From assembly GCF_014836615.1 (NCBI RefSeq), contig NZ_JACSQN010000024.1:1-35390 (forward strand): a stretch of DNA of 35,390 bases, in the 5' to 3' direction. The notes beneath the pieces are model-generated. The model saw only the letters and a list, made by a program, of their open reading frames with translations, searched no databases and was not told the DNA's origin. Below, piece by piece: positions 17,363 to 26,851 of this stretch. Numbering within the stretch: position 1 is the stretch's first letter; the number at the start of each line of letters is the position of its first letter. The position numbers and the translations under genes were made by a program. Source of the DNA: Sporosarcina quadrami. Lineage in GTDB: Bacteria; Bacillota; Bacilli; Bacillales_A; Planococcaceae.

Positions 17363-17600
17363 AAGAAAAGCAGAGAGTGGCGCTTAGCCGTGACAGGCGT
17401 TGGAAGAATTACCGCAAAGGCGTCTTTTGCCTTTCGGTAAATCTGAAACGACCCGAACGGCTGCCACTCGGAGCTAGCCAGAAGAAAAGCAGAGAGTGGC
17501 GCTAAGCCGTGACAGGCGTTGGAAGAATTACCGCAAATGCGCCTTTTGCCTTTCGGCAAATCTGAAACGACCCGAACGGCTGCCACTCGGAGCTAACCAG
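17363..17600 (+). repeat. Two tandem 119-bp nested palindromic repeats
   Basis: Unit 1 is 17363-17481 and unit 2 is 17482-17600, head to tail. They differ at five positions by eye, and a third unit starts (AAGAAAG, 17601-17607) and stops. Each unit can fold into a long hairpin: GAGTGGC pairs with GCCACTC, AGCCG with CGGCT, and in unit 1 TTACCG/AAAGGC pair with GCCTTT/CGGTAA. In unit 2 two of the changes break the apex stem, but one also creates a TTTGCC-TTTC-GGCAAA hairpin. The same family occurs inverted at 12165-12281. Confidence 0.9.
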
Positions 17601-17637
17601 AAGAAAGTTGCTAACTCATTGAGAGGAGGTGAATGGT

Positions 17638-17910
17638 GTGAATAAAACAGAATTGATCAACTCGGTTGCTGAAGCAGCGGGTCTAACTAAAAAGGATGCT
17701 ACTAAAGCGGTTGAAGCTGTATTCGATACAATCCAATCGACACTTGCTAATGGTGATAAAGTACAACTGATCGGTTTCGGTAACTTCGAAGTACGCGAAC
17801 GTGCTGCTCGTAAAGGGCGTAACCCGCAATCTGGAGAAGAAATTGAAATTGCAGCTAGCAAGGTTCCTGCATTTAAAGCGGGTAAAGCTCTTAAAGATGC
17901 TGTGAAGTAA
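17638..17910 (+). CDS. hbs: Histone-like DNA-binding protein HU (HBsu)
   Basis: Abundant nucleoid-associated protein that binds and bends DNA without much sequence preference. 90 residues, the HU length, with the signature [19 protein letters not shown] in the DNA-binding arm and the conserved MNKTELI start. GTG at 17638 follows AGGAGGT (17624-17630) by 7 bases; another in-frame GTG at 17629 overlaps the ribosome binding site. It is probably transcribed with a long leader that includes the tandem palindromes. Confidence 0.96.
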   Translation: MNKTELINSVAEAAGLTKKDATKAVEAVFDTIQSTLANGDKVQLIGFGNFEVRERAARKGRNPQSGEEIEIAASKVPAFKAGKALKDAVK

Positions 17911-17924
17911 TCTTTAAGGTTACA

Positions 17925-17979
17925 TAGGGGGTCCGTCCGGAAAGTCTGGTTAACAGATGCAACGGGCGGCCCTCTTTTT
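17925..17979 (+). terminator. Terminator after hbs
   Basis: Imperfect GC-rich arms AGGGGGTCCGTCCG (from about 17926) and CGGGCGGCCCTCT (ending about 17974) with a long internal segment, followed by TTTTT. The long loop makes this less standard than the other terminators here. Confidence 0.55.
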
Positions 17980-18092
17980 CATTTGTCTAAGCTAATATGT
18001 ATAGATAGAAATCCGCGAACTGTACGTATTTGTAGGATTATGCTACTATCTTTGGAGGAATAGCATTATTGAATGATGAGGGGATTATCAAT

Positions 18093-18662
18093 ATGACTGA
18101 AATGGATATTAGTAAAATAGAAAAAGCAGTGACAATGATTCTTGAAGCAATCGGAGAAGATCCGGAACGGGAAGGATTATTGGAAACACCTAAACGTGTT
18201 GCGAAAATGTACGCAGAAGTATTTGAAGGGTTGAATAAAGATCCGAAAGTCTATTTTGAAACGGTTTTCCATGAAAATCACAATGAAGTAGTACTCGTGA
18301 AAGATATACCGTTCCATTCTATGTGCGAACATCATCTTGTACCGTTTTTCGGACATGCACATATTGCATACATACCGCGTGACGGAGTCGTAGCTGGACT
18401 GAGTAAATTGGCGAGGGCTGTTGAAACGACTGCGAAAAAGCCGCAGCTGCAAGAACGGATAACTTCGACAGTCGCTAATGCTATGATGGAAATGCTTAAC
18501 CCTATCGGTGTATACGTAATAATTGAAGCTGAGCATATGTGTATGACGATGAGAGGCATTAAGAAACCTGGGTCTAAAACTGTTACAACAGTTGCACGTG
18601 GCATTTATGAGCATGATGATGTGAAAAGAGCGGAGATTCTGTCTCTTATAAAGTCTACCTGA
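18093..18662 (+). CDS. folE: GTP cyclohydrolase I
   Basis: Converts GTP to 7,8-dihydroneopterin triphosphate, the first step of folate synthesis. 189 residues (190 in B. subtilis, where it is called mtrA). Zinc and catalytic residues are seen in [10 protein letters not shown] and in [11 protein letters not shown]. Two starts are possible: TTG at 18069, with GGAGGA 9 bases upstream, and ATG at 18093, with GAGGGGAT upstream; the second fits family length. It precedes mtrB, the classic folE-mtrB pairing. Confidence 0.95.
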   Translation: MTEMDISKIEKAVTMILEAIGEDPEREGLLETPKRVAKMYAEVFEGLNKDPKVYFETVFHENHNEVVLVKDIPFHSMCEHHLVPFFGHAHIAYIPRDGVVAGLSKLARAVETTAKKPQLQERITSTVANAMMEMLNPIGVYVIIEAEHMCMTMRGIKKPGSKTVTTVARGIYEHDDVKRAEILSLIKST

Positions 18663-18691
18663 TGTCTTTGCGGTACACTGGATTTCTATGA

Positions 18692-18697
18692 TATGAT
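18692..18697 (+). promoter_or_regulatory. Possible internal -10 box before mtrB
   Basis: TATGAT (18692-18697) with TTGCGG 18 bases upstream (18668-18673). A weak match; mtrB may simply be read through from folE. Confidence 0.25.
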
Positions 18698-18728
18698 GAG
18701 ATGTATATGAATGACAGGAGTGGTATAC

Positions 18729-18950
18729 ATGGCACAGCCTGATTTTGTTATGATTAAAGCTTTGGAAGACGGCGTAAATGTTATCGGTCTAACAAGAGGG
18801 AACGATACAAAATTCCACCATACTGAAAAGCTGGATCGCGGAGAAGTGATGATTGCTCAATTTACTGAGCATACATCAGCTATGAAAATCCGTGGAAAGT
18901 CTGAAATCCACTCAGCCCATGGTATTTTATACAGCGATGGAAAAGACTAA
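18729..18950 (+). CDS. mtrB: trp RNA-binding attenuation protein TRAP
   Basis: A 73-residue subunit of the 11-mer ring that, with bound tryptophan, wraps RNA carrying (G/U)AG repeats. The core GLTRG...TKFHH.EKLD.GE is conserved. The three RNA-contact residues known from B. subtilis (K37, K56, R58) have counterparts in the EKLD and MKIRG segments, so the protein looks functional. ATG at 18729 follows AGGAG (18716-18720) by 8 bases. Its main target, the trp operon, is missing from its usual place downstream of aroH (see findings). Confidence 0.95.
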   Translation: MAQPDFVMIKALEDGVNVIGLTRGNDTKFHHTEKLDRGEVMIAQFTEHTSAMKIRGKSEIHSAHGILYSDGKD

Positions 18951-18998
18951 TTCATACGGGATTACTCTTTCACGTTATCATTGAATGGAGAACCGAAG

Positions 18999-19733
18999 AT
19001 GGACAGACAAATTATAAATCGAACAATCCAAAGTTATATAAGGGAAGTCGAGCAATCTATTCATGAACCTATAACATATAGGGATCTTGAGAAGAGTACG
19101 CTTGATGAAGCGAAGGCATTTTTTTTGTTGTTGCCATTATTGAACGGTGAAAAATGGTCTGTTTCGCTGAACACATCTGCGTTAGCAGTAGGAGCAGTTC
19201 ATGCGGCATTCGATATTCATGACAAAGTCGATATACTTGAGGCGACTTCAAAAGAACAACAACTTATGGTGTTGGCGGGTGATTACTTTAGCGGTGTGCA
19301 TTATCGGCTATTAGCATCGATCCCTGATTTTAAGTTTATTACAGCTATGTCTGAAGCGATTGGTCGTATTAATGAAACAAAGACGGATGTAATGATGGAA
19401 AATATGGCTAGTCCACATGCATTAATTAGTGCGATGATGTGTATCGAATCAGGATGTATTACAGAATTTCATCATCGCTATGGGTTTGCGAAATATACCG
19501 AAATATCGCGAATTGCATTATCGCTAATTTGGTTATTTAAGATAGCTACAAAAGATCCGACTGTCCAAAATGGATGGAGAAGCAATAATATAAAGTCAAC
19601 TGATGTCGATACAGCAATCTCCATTTTGACTACAACATTGCATGAAGAGCTTATGTCAGCTAATTTTTTAAATCCTTTTTTAAAGCAGGAAATCCATAAG
19701 ATGGCTACACCTTTATTAGGAAAGACGATCTGA
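18999..19733 (+). CDS. hepS: Heptaprenyl diphosphate synthase component I
   Basis: Non-catalytic small subunit of the heterodimeric synthase that makes the C35 side chain of menaquinone-7. 244 residues (251 in B. subtilis), all-helical, without DDxxD motifs, as expected for component I. The family is divergent, so the call rests strongly on the hepS-menG-hepT order. ATG at 18999 follows GGAG by 8 bases; the in-frame TTG at 18981 lies before that site. Confidence 0.88.
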   Translation: MDRQIINRTIQSYIREVEQSIHEPITYRDLEKSTLDEAKAFFLLLPLLNGEKWSVSLNTSALAVGAVHAAFDIHDKVDILEATSKEQQLMVLAGDYFSGVHYRLLASIPDFKFITAMSEAIGRINETKTDVMMENMASPHALISAMMCIESGCITEFHHRYGFAKYTEISRIALSLIWLFKIATKDPTVQNGWRSNNIKSTDVDTAISILTTTLHEELMSANFLNPFLKQEIHKMATPLLGKTI

Positions 19734-19751
19734 GGAAGGAAGAGAGTATGC

Positions 19752-20447
19752 ATGGGAACACCAAAAGAAGAAAAAGTCCACCATGTTTTTGAAAATATTG
19801 CTGGCGAATATGACAAAATGAATTCTGTCATTAGTTTCAATCAACATAAAAAATGGCGGAATGATATTATGTTGAGGATGAATGTTCAAAAAGGTTCCCG
19901 TGCATTGGATGTTTGTTGTGGTACGGCGGACTGGACAATTGCCCTTGCTGAGAGTGTCGGTTCTCAAGGACATGTGTCAGGGCTTGATTTTAGCGAAAGT
20001 ATGCTCGCATCTGCCGCACCAAAAGTAGAGCGGTATCCAAATATTCATCTTCTTCAAGGTAATGCGATGCAACTTCCTTTTGAAGATAATACTTTTGATT
20101 ATGTAACGATCGGATTTGGTTTGCGCAATGTCCCTGATTACGCCCAAGTACTTCAGGAAATCCATAGAGTACTTAAACCTGGTGGGATGGCAGCTTGCCT
20201 TGAAACATCACAAAGCGAAATACCAGTTTTTCGACAGCTATTCAGATTTTATTTTAAATTCATCATGCCGTTATTCGGAAAGCTTTTTGCAAAAAGCTAT
20301 AATGAGTATTCGTGGCTTCAGGAATCAGCAGATGATTTTCCTGGTGCGAAGGAATTATCGCAACTGTTTATTGATGCAGGATTCCATGAAGTATCTTTCA
20401 AGAAGTACAGCGGTGGAGCAGCTGCAGGGCACATCGCATTCAAATAA
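19752..20447 (+). CDS. menG: Demethylmenaquinone methyltransferase
   Basis: SAM-dependent methylation of demethylmenaquinone, the last step of menaquinone synthesis. 231 residues. Class I methyltransferase motif DVCCGTADW (near 50-58), the UbiE/MenG N-terminal signature [10 protein letters not shown], and LKPGGMA after strand five are visible. It sits between the two subunits of heptaprenyl diphosphate synthase, which makes the prenyl tail of its substrate. Also called ubiE or menH in older annotations. Confidence 0.95.
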   Translation: MGTPKEEKVHHVFENIAGEYDKMNSVISFNQHKKWRNDIMLRMNVQKGSRALDVCCGTADWTIALAESVGSQGHVSGLDFSESMLASAAPKVERYPNIHLLQGNAMQLPFEDNTFDYVTIGFGLRNVPDYAQVLQEIHRVLKPGGMAACLETSQSEIPVFRQLFRFYFKFIMPLFGKLFAKSYNEYSWLQESADDFPGAKELSQLFIDAGFHEVSFKKYSGGAAAGHIAFK

Positions 20448-20471
20448 TTGCAAGTGGGGAAGGTAATCGTC

Positions 20472-21446
20472 TTGGAGAAATTGAAGTTAATGTCGCTTTA
20501 CACAGCTTTCCGAAAAGACCTCTCGTTCATTGAAAAGGAACTTGAGCAATCCGTAGACTCTTCTTCCCCAGTCATTCGGCAAGCTTCTCTTCTGCTATTA
20601 CGTGCAGGGGGGAAAAGAATACGACCGATATTTGTCATTTTGTCTTCGCAGTTCGGTAAATATTCTTTGGAGAACGTCTCCAAGGTCGCAGTTTCATTAG
20701 AACTTATACATATGGCTTCACTTGTTCATGATGATGTGATAGACAATTCAGACGTACGCAGAGGGTTCGAGACTGTTAAAGCTAGGTGGAACAACAGGAT
20801 AGCGATGTATACGGGTGATTACATATTTTCGCGAGCCCTTGTTTCCATTGGAGAGATTGATATAACTGCTGTCCACCAATTGCTCGCTGAAACAATGTTG
20901 GAAATTTGTAAAGGCGAAATTATACAAATTGAATATCAGCAACAGATTGATCAATCTTTCAGGGATTATTTACGTCGCATCAAAAGGAAGACGGCATTGC
21001 TTTTATCATCAAGTTGTGAACTGGGAGCTCGTGTATCGGAAGCGAGTCCTGACATTGTAGTCAAGCTCAAAAGGTTTGGTTATTTTGCAGGTATGGCTTT
21101 TCAAATAGTGGATGACATCCTAGATATTATCTCTACTGATGAAAAACTCGGCAAGCCCGCGGGGAGCGATTTATTGAATGGGCATCTAACTTTGCCGACG
21201 TTATACATTAAAGACGAACCGGAATTCCAACCATTCTTAAAACACTCTTTTGACGGTACTTTGACGGAAGAAGATCGTAGTAAAATGCTAACTTATATTC
21301 GGCAATCAGGTGCAATTGAAAAAGCCCAATTTGTGAGTGATCTCTATTTGAAAAAAGCCGTTATGGAAGTGGAATCTTTGCCGGACGGAGATGCTAAAAA
21401 ATCGTTGTTGCAAATTGCCGAATTTCTTAGTAAGAGAAAGTTCTAA
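20472..21446 (+). CDS. hepT: Heptaprenyl diphosphate synthase component II
   Basis: Catalytic prenyltransferase subunit, adding isopentenyl units to farnesyl diphosphate up to C35. About 324 residues with the first Asp-rich motif (HDDVID), the GGKRIRP substrate-binding segment, the KTALL segment and the second Asp-rich motif (DDILD). TTG at 20472 is preferred, with GGGGAAGG (20456-20463) upstream; the frame is open back to 20448, immediately after the menG stop. Confidence 0.95.
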   Translation: MEKLKLMSLYTAFRKDLSFIEKELEQSVDSSSPVIRQASLLLLRAGGKRIRPIFVILSSQFGKYSLENVSKVAVSLELIHMASLVHDDVIDNSDVRRGFETVKARWNNRIAMYTGDYIFSRALVSIGEIDITAVHQLLAETMLEICKGEIIQIEYQQQIDQSFRDYLRRIKRKTALLLSSSCELGARVSEASPDIVVKLKRFGYFAGMAFQIVDDILDIISTDEKLGKPAGSDLLNGHLTLPTLYIKDEPEFQPFLKHSFDGTLTEEDRSKMLTYIRQSGAIEKAQFVSDLYLKKAVMEVESLPDGDAKKSLLQIAEFLSKRKF

Positions 21447-21461
21447 TTGATGATTTCAAAG

Positions 21462-21490
21462 TTGAAAATTTGTGATCCGAGTGTTACGAT
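21462..21490 (+). promoter_or_regulatory. Sigma-A-type promoter of ndk
   Basis: TTGAAA (21462-21467), 17-base spacer, TACGAT (21485-21490), 45 bases before the ndk start. Matches of 5/6 and 4/6. Confidence 0.55.
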
Positions 21491-21534
21491 CAATAAGGAT
21501 AAAATCCCATACATACATGAAGGAGTGTTTATAA

Positions 21535-21981
21535 ATGGAAAAAACATTTTTAATGGTAAAGCCTGACGGCGTTCAACGTAATCTAGTTGGAGAAATCGTA
21601 AATCGTTTTGAGAGCAAAGGTTTCACATTAGTAGGTGCTAAACTTATGCAAATCACTCAAGAGTTGGCGGAGCAACATTACGGCGAACATAAAGAACGCC
21701 CTTTCTTTGGTGAGCTTGTAGACTTCATCACGTCAGGTCCAGTTTTCGCAATGGTTTGGGAAGGCGAGAACGTCATTTCAACTGCTCGTTTAATGATGGG
21801 TGCAACAAATCCTAAAGAATCAGCTCCAGGAACAATCCGCGGAGATTTCGCTGTTACAGTCGGCAAAAATATCATCCATGGTTCTGATTCATCTGATTCA
21901 GCAACTCGTGAAATCGGTCTTTTCTTTAAAGAAGAAGAGCTTGTTACTTATGAAAAATCAATGATCAGCTGGATTAATTAA
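21535..21981 (+). CDS. ndk: Nucleoside diphosphate kinase
   Basis: Transfers gamma-phosphate between NTPs and NDPs through a phosphohistidine. 148 residues with the catalytic His at position 115 in the [12 protein letters not shown] signature and the standard [10 protein letters not shown]-terminus. GAAGGAGTG is the ribosome binding site. Transcribed alone between a promoter at 21462 and a terminator at 22008. Confidence 0.97.
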   Translation: MEKTFLMVKPDGVQRNLVGEIVNRFESKGFTLVGAKLMQITQELAEQHYGEHKERPFFGELVDFITSGPVFAMVWEGENVISTARLMMGATNPKESAPGTIRGDFAVTVGKNIIHGSDSSDSATREIGLFFKEEELVTYEKSMISWIN

Positions 21982-22007
21982 TCCTTTTCAGCATATATTG
22001 ACATTAT

Positions 22008-22045
22008 AAAACAGCCAAGCGTTCCTACGCACGGCTGTTTTTATT
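22008..22045 (+). terminator. Rho-independent terminator after ndk
   Basis: Stem AAAACAGCC (22008-22016) / GGCTGTTTT (22033-22041), with an inner GCG/CGC pair and a T-rich tail. Confidence 0.8.
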
Positions 22046-22137
22046 ATTAATAACGTCTTTTCATCTTACATAACACTATCTCGTCAACATAATAGGAAGT
22101 TTGCTGTACAGATTTGTATTTGTCATACATTATATGA

Positions 22138-22956
<819 letters not shown>

Positions 22957-23070
22957 TCCGAATTAAGTGTTTTATTAAAAAAGATATAGTCAAACGAGTT
23001 TTAGTTTGATAAAGTGCTATAAACGGTAGATTGTATATCTGTCTTACATAAAGAAAAAGGGGGAATTTAG

Positions 23071-24252
23071 ATGAGGTTTTTCACAGCTGGAGAGTCACAT
23101 GGCCCTCAATTGACTGCGATTATTGAAGGTTTACCTGCTCAGATGCCATTAACAGCAGAAATGATTAATAAAGAGTTAAAAAGAAGACAAGGTGGACATG
23201 GTCGAGGACGCAGAATGCAAATTGAAAAGGATCAAGTTCTGATTACTTCGGGCGTAAGACATGGTAAAACCCTTGGTTCACCGGTTACTTTGACTGTTGT
23301 CAATGATGACTGGAAGCATTGGACGGGGATTATGGGGATTGAACCTTTAGGAGATGATGTAAGTCCTGAAGATATCAAAAGACAAATTACAAGACCCCGG
23401 CCAGGGCATGCTGATCTTGTTGGAGGCATGAAATACGGACACCGCGATTTGCGTAATGTGCTAGAAAGGTCGTCAGCACGTGAAACAACAATGCGTGTCG
23501 CAATTGGAGCTGTCGCAAAACAGTTTCTTCATGAACTCGGTATCCAGACGGTCGCACATGTAACTGAAATCGGTGGAATTATAACTGACGAAAGTGCCTA
23601 TGCGAATTTATCAATAGAAGAATTACGCACAATTGTCGAAAATAATCCAGTGTACTGTGCTGATGAGCAAGCCTCTGTCAAGATGGTTGCGGCTATTGAT
23701 GAAATTAAAGGACGTGGTGATACACTCGGTGGTGTCGTTGAAGTAGTCATAGAAGGCTGTCCACCGGGAATCGGCAGCTATGTTCAGTTTGACCGTAAAA
23801 TGGACGGGAAGCTTGCAGGAGCAATGATGAGCATCAATGCGTTCAAAGGTGTCGAATTCGGTCTTGGTTTCGGCATGGCGAAAGTTCCAGGTAGTGAAGT
23901 GCATGATGAAATCGCCTGGTCAGAGGAACGTGGTTATTACCGCAAATCGAATAGACTTGGTGGACTTGAAGGTGGAATGACGACTGGAATGCCGATTGTT
24001 GTTCGTGGAGTCATGAAACCGATACCGACTTTATATAAGCCGCTGGAAAGTGTTGATATCGATACTAAAGAAGCGTTTGCTGCAACAATTGAAAGATCAG
24101 ATCCTTGTGCAGTACCTGCAGCATCGGTTGTAGCGGAGCACGTTATCGCAACAGAAATGGCAAAAGCGATAATGGATGAGTTCCGTTGTGACACGATGGA
24201 AGGGCTAAAAGAAGAAATCACAAAGTATAGACAGTATGTAAAGGAGTTCTAA
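23071..24252 (+). CDS. aroC: Chorismate synthase
   Basis: Converts 5-enolpyruvylshikimate 3-phosphate to chorismate with reduced FMN. 393 residues. The three family signatures are visible: GESHGP near the N-terminus, [14 protein letters not shown] with the following RSSARET in the middle, and the C-terminal [10 protein letters not shown]. Named aroF in B. subtilis. First gene of the aromatic supraoperon here; AAGGGGG precedes the ATG. aroB starts two bases after its last base. Confidence 0.97.
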   Translation: MRFFTAGESHGPQLTAIIEGLPAQMPLTAEMINKELKRRQGGHGRGRRMQIEKDQVLITSGVRHGKTLGSPVTLTVVNDDWKHWTGIMGIEPLGDDVSPEDIKRQITRPRPGHADLVGGMKYGHRDLRNVLERSSARETTMRVAIGAVAKQFLHELGIQTVAHVTEIGGIITDESAYANLSIEELRTIVENNPVYCADEQASVKMVAAIDEIKGRGDTLGGVVEVVIEGCPPGIGSYVQFDRKMDGKLAGAMMSINAFKGVEFGLGFGMAKVPGSEVHDEIAWSEERGYYRKSNRLGGLEGGMTTGMPIVVRGVMKPIPTLYKPLESVDIDTKEAFAATIERSDPCAVPAASVVAEHVIATEMAKAIMDEFRCDTMEGLKEEITKYRQYVKEF

Positions 24253-24253
24253 T

Positions 24254-25375
24254 ATGGGGACACTTTCTGTTCAACTGCCTGATGTCACATATGACGTCCA
24301 TATCGGTAATGATGTATATGAGTTATTTTCGAGCCGCTATAAGAGCTTGTTGGAAAGTGCTGATAAAGTCGGAATAATTGTTGATGAGCAAGTGGCGAAT
24401 CTACATCTTCCTGTCCTCGTTGATGCTTTATGCAAATTTGGGATACAACCGATTATTAAGCTCGTTCCAGCAGGCGAACAATGTAAAACGGCTGCTGTCT
24501 ATGTCGATTGTCAATCCTTCTTACTTCGAGAAGGATTCACAAGAAATTCTTTATTATTTGCCTTTGGTGGGGGAGCTTGCGGTGATTTAACCGGGTTCAT
24601 CGCAGCTACATATATGCGCGGAATCCGCTTTATTCAATGTCCTACAACAATTCTTGCGCATGACAGTGCGGTAGGTGGCAAAACAGCGATTAATTTGCCA
24701 GAAGGTAAAAATATGGTCGGAGCATTCCACCAACCAACAGCCGTACTATTTGAGACTAGTCTATTTCAAACATTACCCCCGCGAGAAATTAGGTCAGGGT
24801 TAACGGAACTCATCAAACATGCATTTATATCCGATCCAGTATGGAGCGAACAGTTGCTGTCTAGAGATTCTTTCGTTGCACCGACAGAAGAATGGCTTGA
24901 AGAAGAACTTCTTAAAGGCATACAAGTAAAAGCAGACATAGTAGCAAAAGATGAATTTGAACAATCTACTAGAAAATACTTAAATTTCGGACATACGTTC
25001 GGTCATGCGGTGGAAGCGGTTTGCGGCTTCGGTGGGCTTAGCCACGGTGAATGCGTGATGATAGGGATGGCATACAGTTTCATACTGAGCGAACGTCATG
25101 GCGAAATAGACGCAAGTTTTACAAACAGATTCCTTCAATTTGCTGAAGATAACGGCTATACATTCAATCCTGTACTGGAACATTCTTTCAATGAATTTCT
25201 GGCGTTTATGATAAAAGATAAAAAAGCTACTAATGGAGAGATGAATTTTGTAATTCTTAAAAAGCTCGGTTCACCAGTTGTCAAAAAAATGAGTACTAAA
25301 GAGTGTGAAGAGGTTTTTAATGAATTGACAAGTAGAATTGGAAGGGGGAAAACGAATGACAGTTCGAGGAATTAG
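24254..25375 (+). CDS. aroB: 3-dehydroquinate synthase
   Basis: Cyclises DAHP to 3-dehydroquinate using NAD and a divalent metal. 373 residues. NAD-binding GGGACGDLTGF, the substrate-binding DSAVGGKTAIN and the metal-ligand segment NFGHTFGHA are all seen. The C-terminus runs 20 bases into aroH, giving a slightly longer tail than the B. subtilis enzyme (about 362). Confidence 0.96.
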   Translation: MGTLSVQLPDVTYDVHIGNDVYELFSSRYKSLLESADKVGIIVDEQVANLHLPVLVDALCKFGIQPIIKLVPAGEQCKTAAVYVDCQSFLLREGFTRNSLLFAFGGGACGDLTGFIAATYMRGIRFIQCPTTILAHDSAVGGKTAINLPEGKNMVGAFHQPTAVLFETSLFQTLPPREIRSGLTELIKHAFISDPVWSEQLLSRDSFVAPTEEWLEEELLKGIQVKADIVAKDEFEQSTRKYLNFGHTFGHAVEAVCGFGGLSHGECVMIGMAYSFILSERHGEIDASFTNRFLQFAEDNGYTFNPVLEHSFNEFLAFMIKDKKATNGEMNFVILKKLGSPVVKKMSTKECEEVFNELTSRIGRGKTNDSSRN

Positions 25376-25721
25376 AGGAGCTACAACCGTCTTGGCAGAT
25401 GATGCTGCACAAGTCCTCGTAGCGACCGAATCATTAGTGTTGGAGATGGCGAAGAATAACGAAGTTGACCCTGCTGACATCGTCTCAGTCGTTATCTCAA
25501 CTACGCAAGACATAGCCTCCGCATTTCCGGCTAAAGCTGTGAGATCGATAACAGGATGGACTTACGTTCCTGTTATGTGCACACATGAAATGAATGTGCC
25601 GGGTGGAATGCCATTTTGCATTCGTGTCCTTATGCATGTGAATACAACAATTGCTCAAAGTGAAATACAACATATTTATCAAAATGATGCAGTCAAGCTT
25701 CGTCCGGATTTGCAAAAATAA
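25356..25721 (+). CDS. aroH: Chorismate mutase, AroH type
   Basis: Rearranges chorismate to prephenate; trimeric monofunctional enzyme of the AroH fold. 121 residues. Catalytic residues known in B. subtilis fall at the same numbers here: R7, C75, E78, R90 and Y108. The ATG at 25356 has AAGGGGG (25343-25349) upstream and lies inside the end of aroB, so the two are coupled. In B. subtilis the trp operon follows; here the next gene is hisC, after 32 bases. Confidence 0.96.
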   Translation: MTVRGIRGATTVLADDAAQVLVATESLVLEMAKNNEVDPADIVSVVISTTQDIASAFPAKAVRSITGWTYVPVMCTHEMNVPGGMPFCIRVLMHVNTTIAQSEIQHIYQNDAVKLRPDLQK

Positions 25722-25753
25722 ACGCAACTATATGGTAGATTGGTGGGATTCCT

Positions 25754-26845
25754 GTGGAATGGAAAAAAGAATTAAGTACTATGAAGCCTTATAAACCTGG
25801 CAGGTCGATCGAAGATGTTAAAAAAGTGTATGGCCTAAAAGAAATCGTAAAGTTGGCCTCCAATGAAAATCCATACGGCTGTTCTTCCGATGTAGTTGAA
25901 TTTTTGACGAGCTCTACAATGCCTTTTGAAATTTATCCGGATGGACATGCGACGATACTTCGTGAGAAGCTCGCTGAAAAACACGGGGTTCAAGAAGAGG
26001 CAATCCTCTTTGGTAATGGATCCGACGAAATCATATCAATCATTTGCCGCGCATTGCTAGATAATAATGCACATACCGTCATGCCGTCTCCTTCGTTTCC
26101 GCAATATGCACATAATGCAAAAATAGAAGGGGCTGCAATTTCGGAAATACCGTTAGTCAACGGTCAGCACGATTTGGACGCACATCTTGCTGCTATTAAT
26201 GAGCAGACGAAAATTATGTGGATTTGCAATCCCAATAATCCTACAGGAAATCTGATTCCCCATAATGAGCTGATTTCTTTCATTCATAAAATCCCTTCCG
26301 ATATACTGGTTGTATTAGACGAAGCGTATTATGAATATGTTACGGATCCGGCACATGTAGATTCGATCAATCTGCTGGAACGTTTTCCAAATATTATTAT
26401 TTTACGAACGTTTTCCAAAGCATATGGATTGGCTTCATTCAGAATTGGATATGCCGTAGCTACACCTGAAATCATTATTGAATTGAACAAAATTAGAAAT
26501 CCTTTCAATACAAACACACTTGCAGTTGCTGTTGCCAGTAAAGCGTTGGAAGATGATATCTTCATCGATAAATGTAGGACATTGAATGAAGAACAAAGAA
26601 AACGGTTTAACATGTATGCATGTGAAAATGGGCTCCATATATATGATTCGCAAACAAACTTTGTTTTAATAGAAGTTCCTTGCGACGCCGATGATGCAAC
26701 GGAATCACTATTGACGGATGGCTATATAGTGAGAAGCGGTAACGCATTAGGCACCCCAGGTCATGTAAGAATTACTATCGGAACTGAAGAACAGAATACA
26801 GGATTATTTAAAGCATTTGATCGATTACTAAATGAAAACAGGTAG
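25754..26845 (+). CDS. hisC: Histidinol-phosphate / aromatic aminotransferase
   Basis: PLP-dependent aminotransferase that serves both histidine synthesis and the last transamination to tyrosine and phenylalanine. 363 residues; SNENPYG at the N-terminal side, CNPNNPTG, DEAYYEY and the PLP lysine in TFSKAYGLA are visible. GTG start at 25754 with GGTGGGA 5 bases upstream. No other his gene is nearby, and its place beside tyrA points to the aromatic role. Confidence 0.95.
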   Translation: MEWKKELSTMKPYKPGRSIEDVKKVYGLKEIVKLASNENPYGCSSDVVEFLTSSTMPFEIYPDGHATILREKLAEKHGVQEEAILFGNGSDEIISIICRALLDNNAHTVMPSPSFPQYAHNAKIEGAAISEIPLVNGQHDLDAHLAAINEQTKIMWICNPNNPTGNLIPHNELISFIHKIPSDILVVLDEAYYEYVTDPAHVDSINLLERFPNIIILRTFSKAYGLASFRIGYAVATPEIIIELNKIRNPFNTNTLAVAVASKALEDDIFIDKCRTLNEEQRKRFNMYACENGLHIYDSQTNFVLIEVPCDADDATESLLTDGYIVRSGNALGTPGHVRITIGTEEQNTGLFKAFDRLLNENR

Positions 26846-26851
26846 GTATAT

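Noticed and set aside
17284..17586. A 100-codon minus-strand reading frame
   Set aside because: It runs through the tandem repeat and its translation repeats accordingly; no ribosome binding site or family resemblance.
17363..17600. Possible CRISPR array, as direct repeats occur in tandem
   Set aside because: The units are 119 bp, contiguous and without spacers, only two copies are present, and no cas gene is nearby.
18177..18614. A 145-codon minus-strand frame opposite folE
   Set aside because: Shadow frame with composition unlike real proteins; folE is certain on the other strand.
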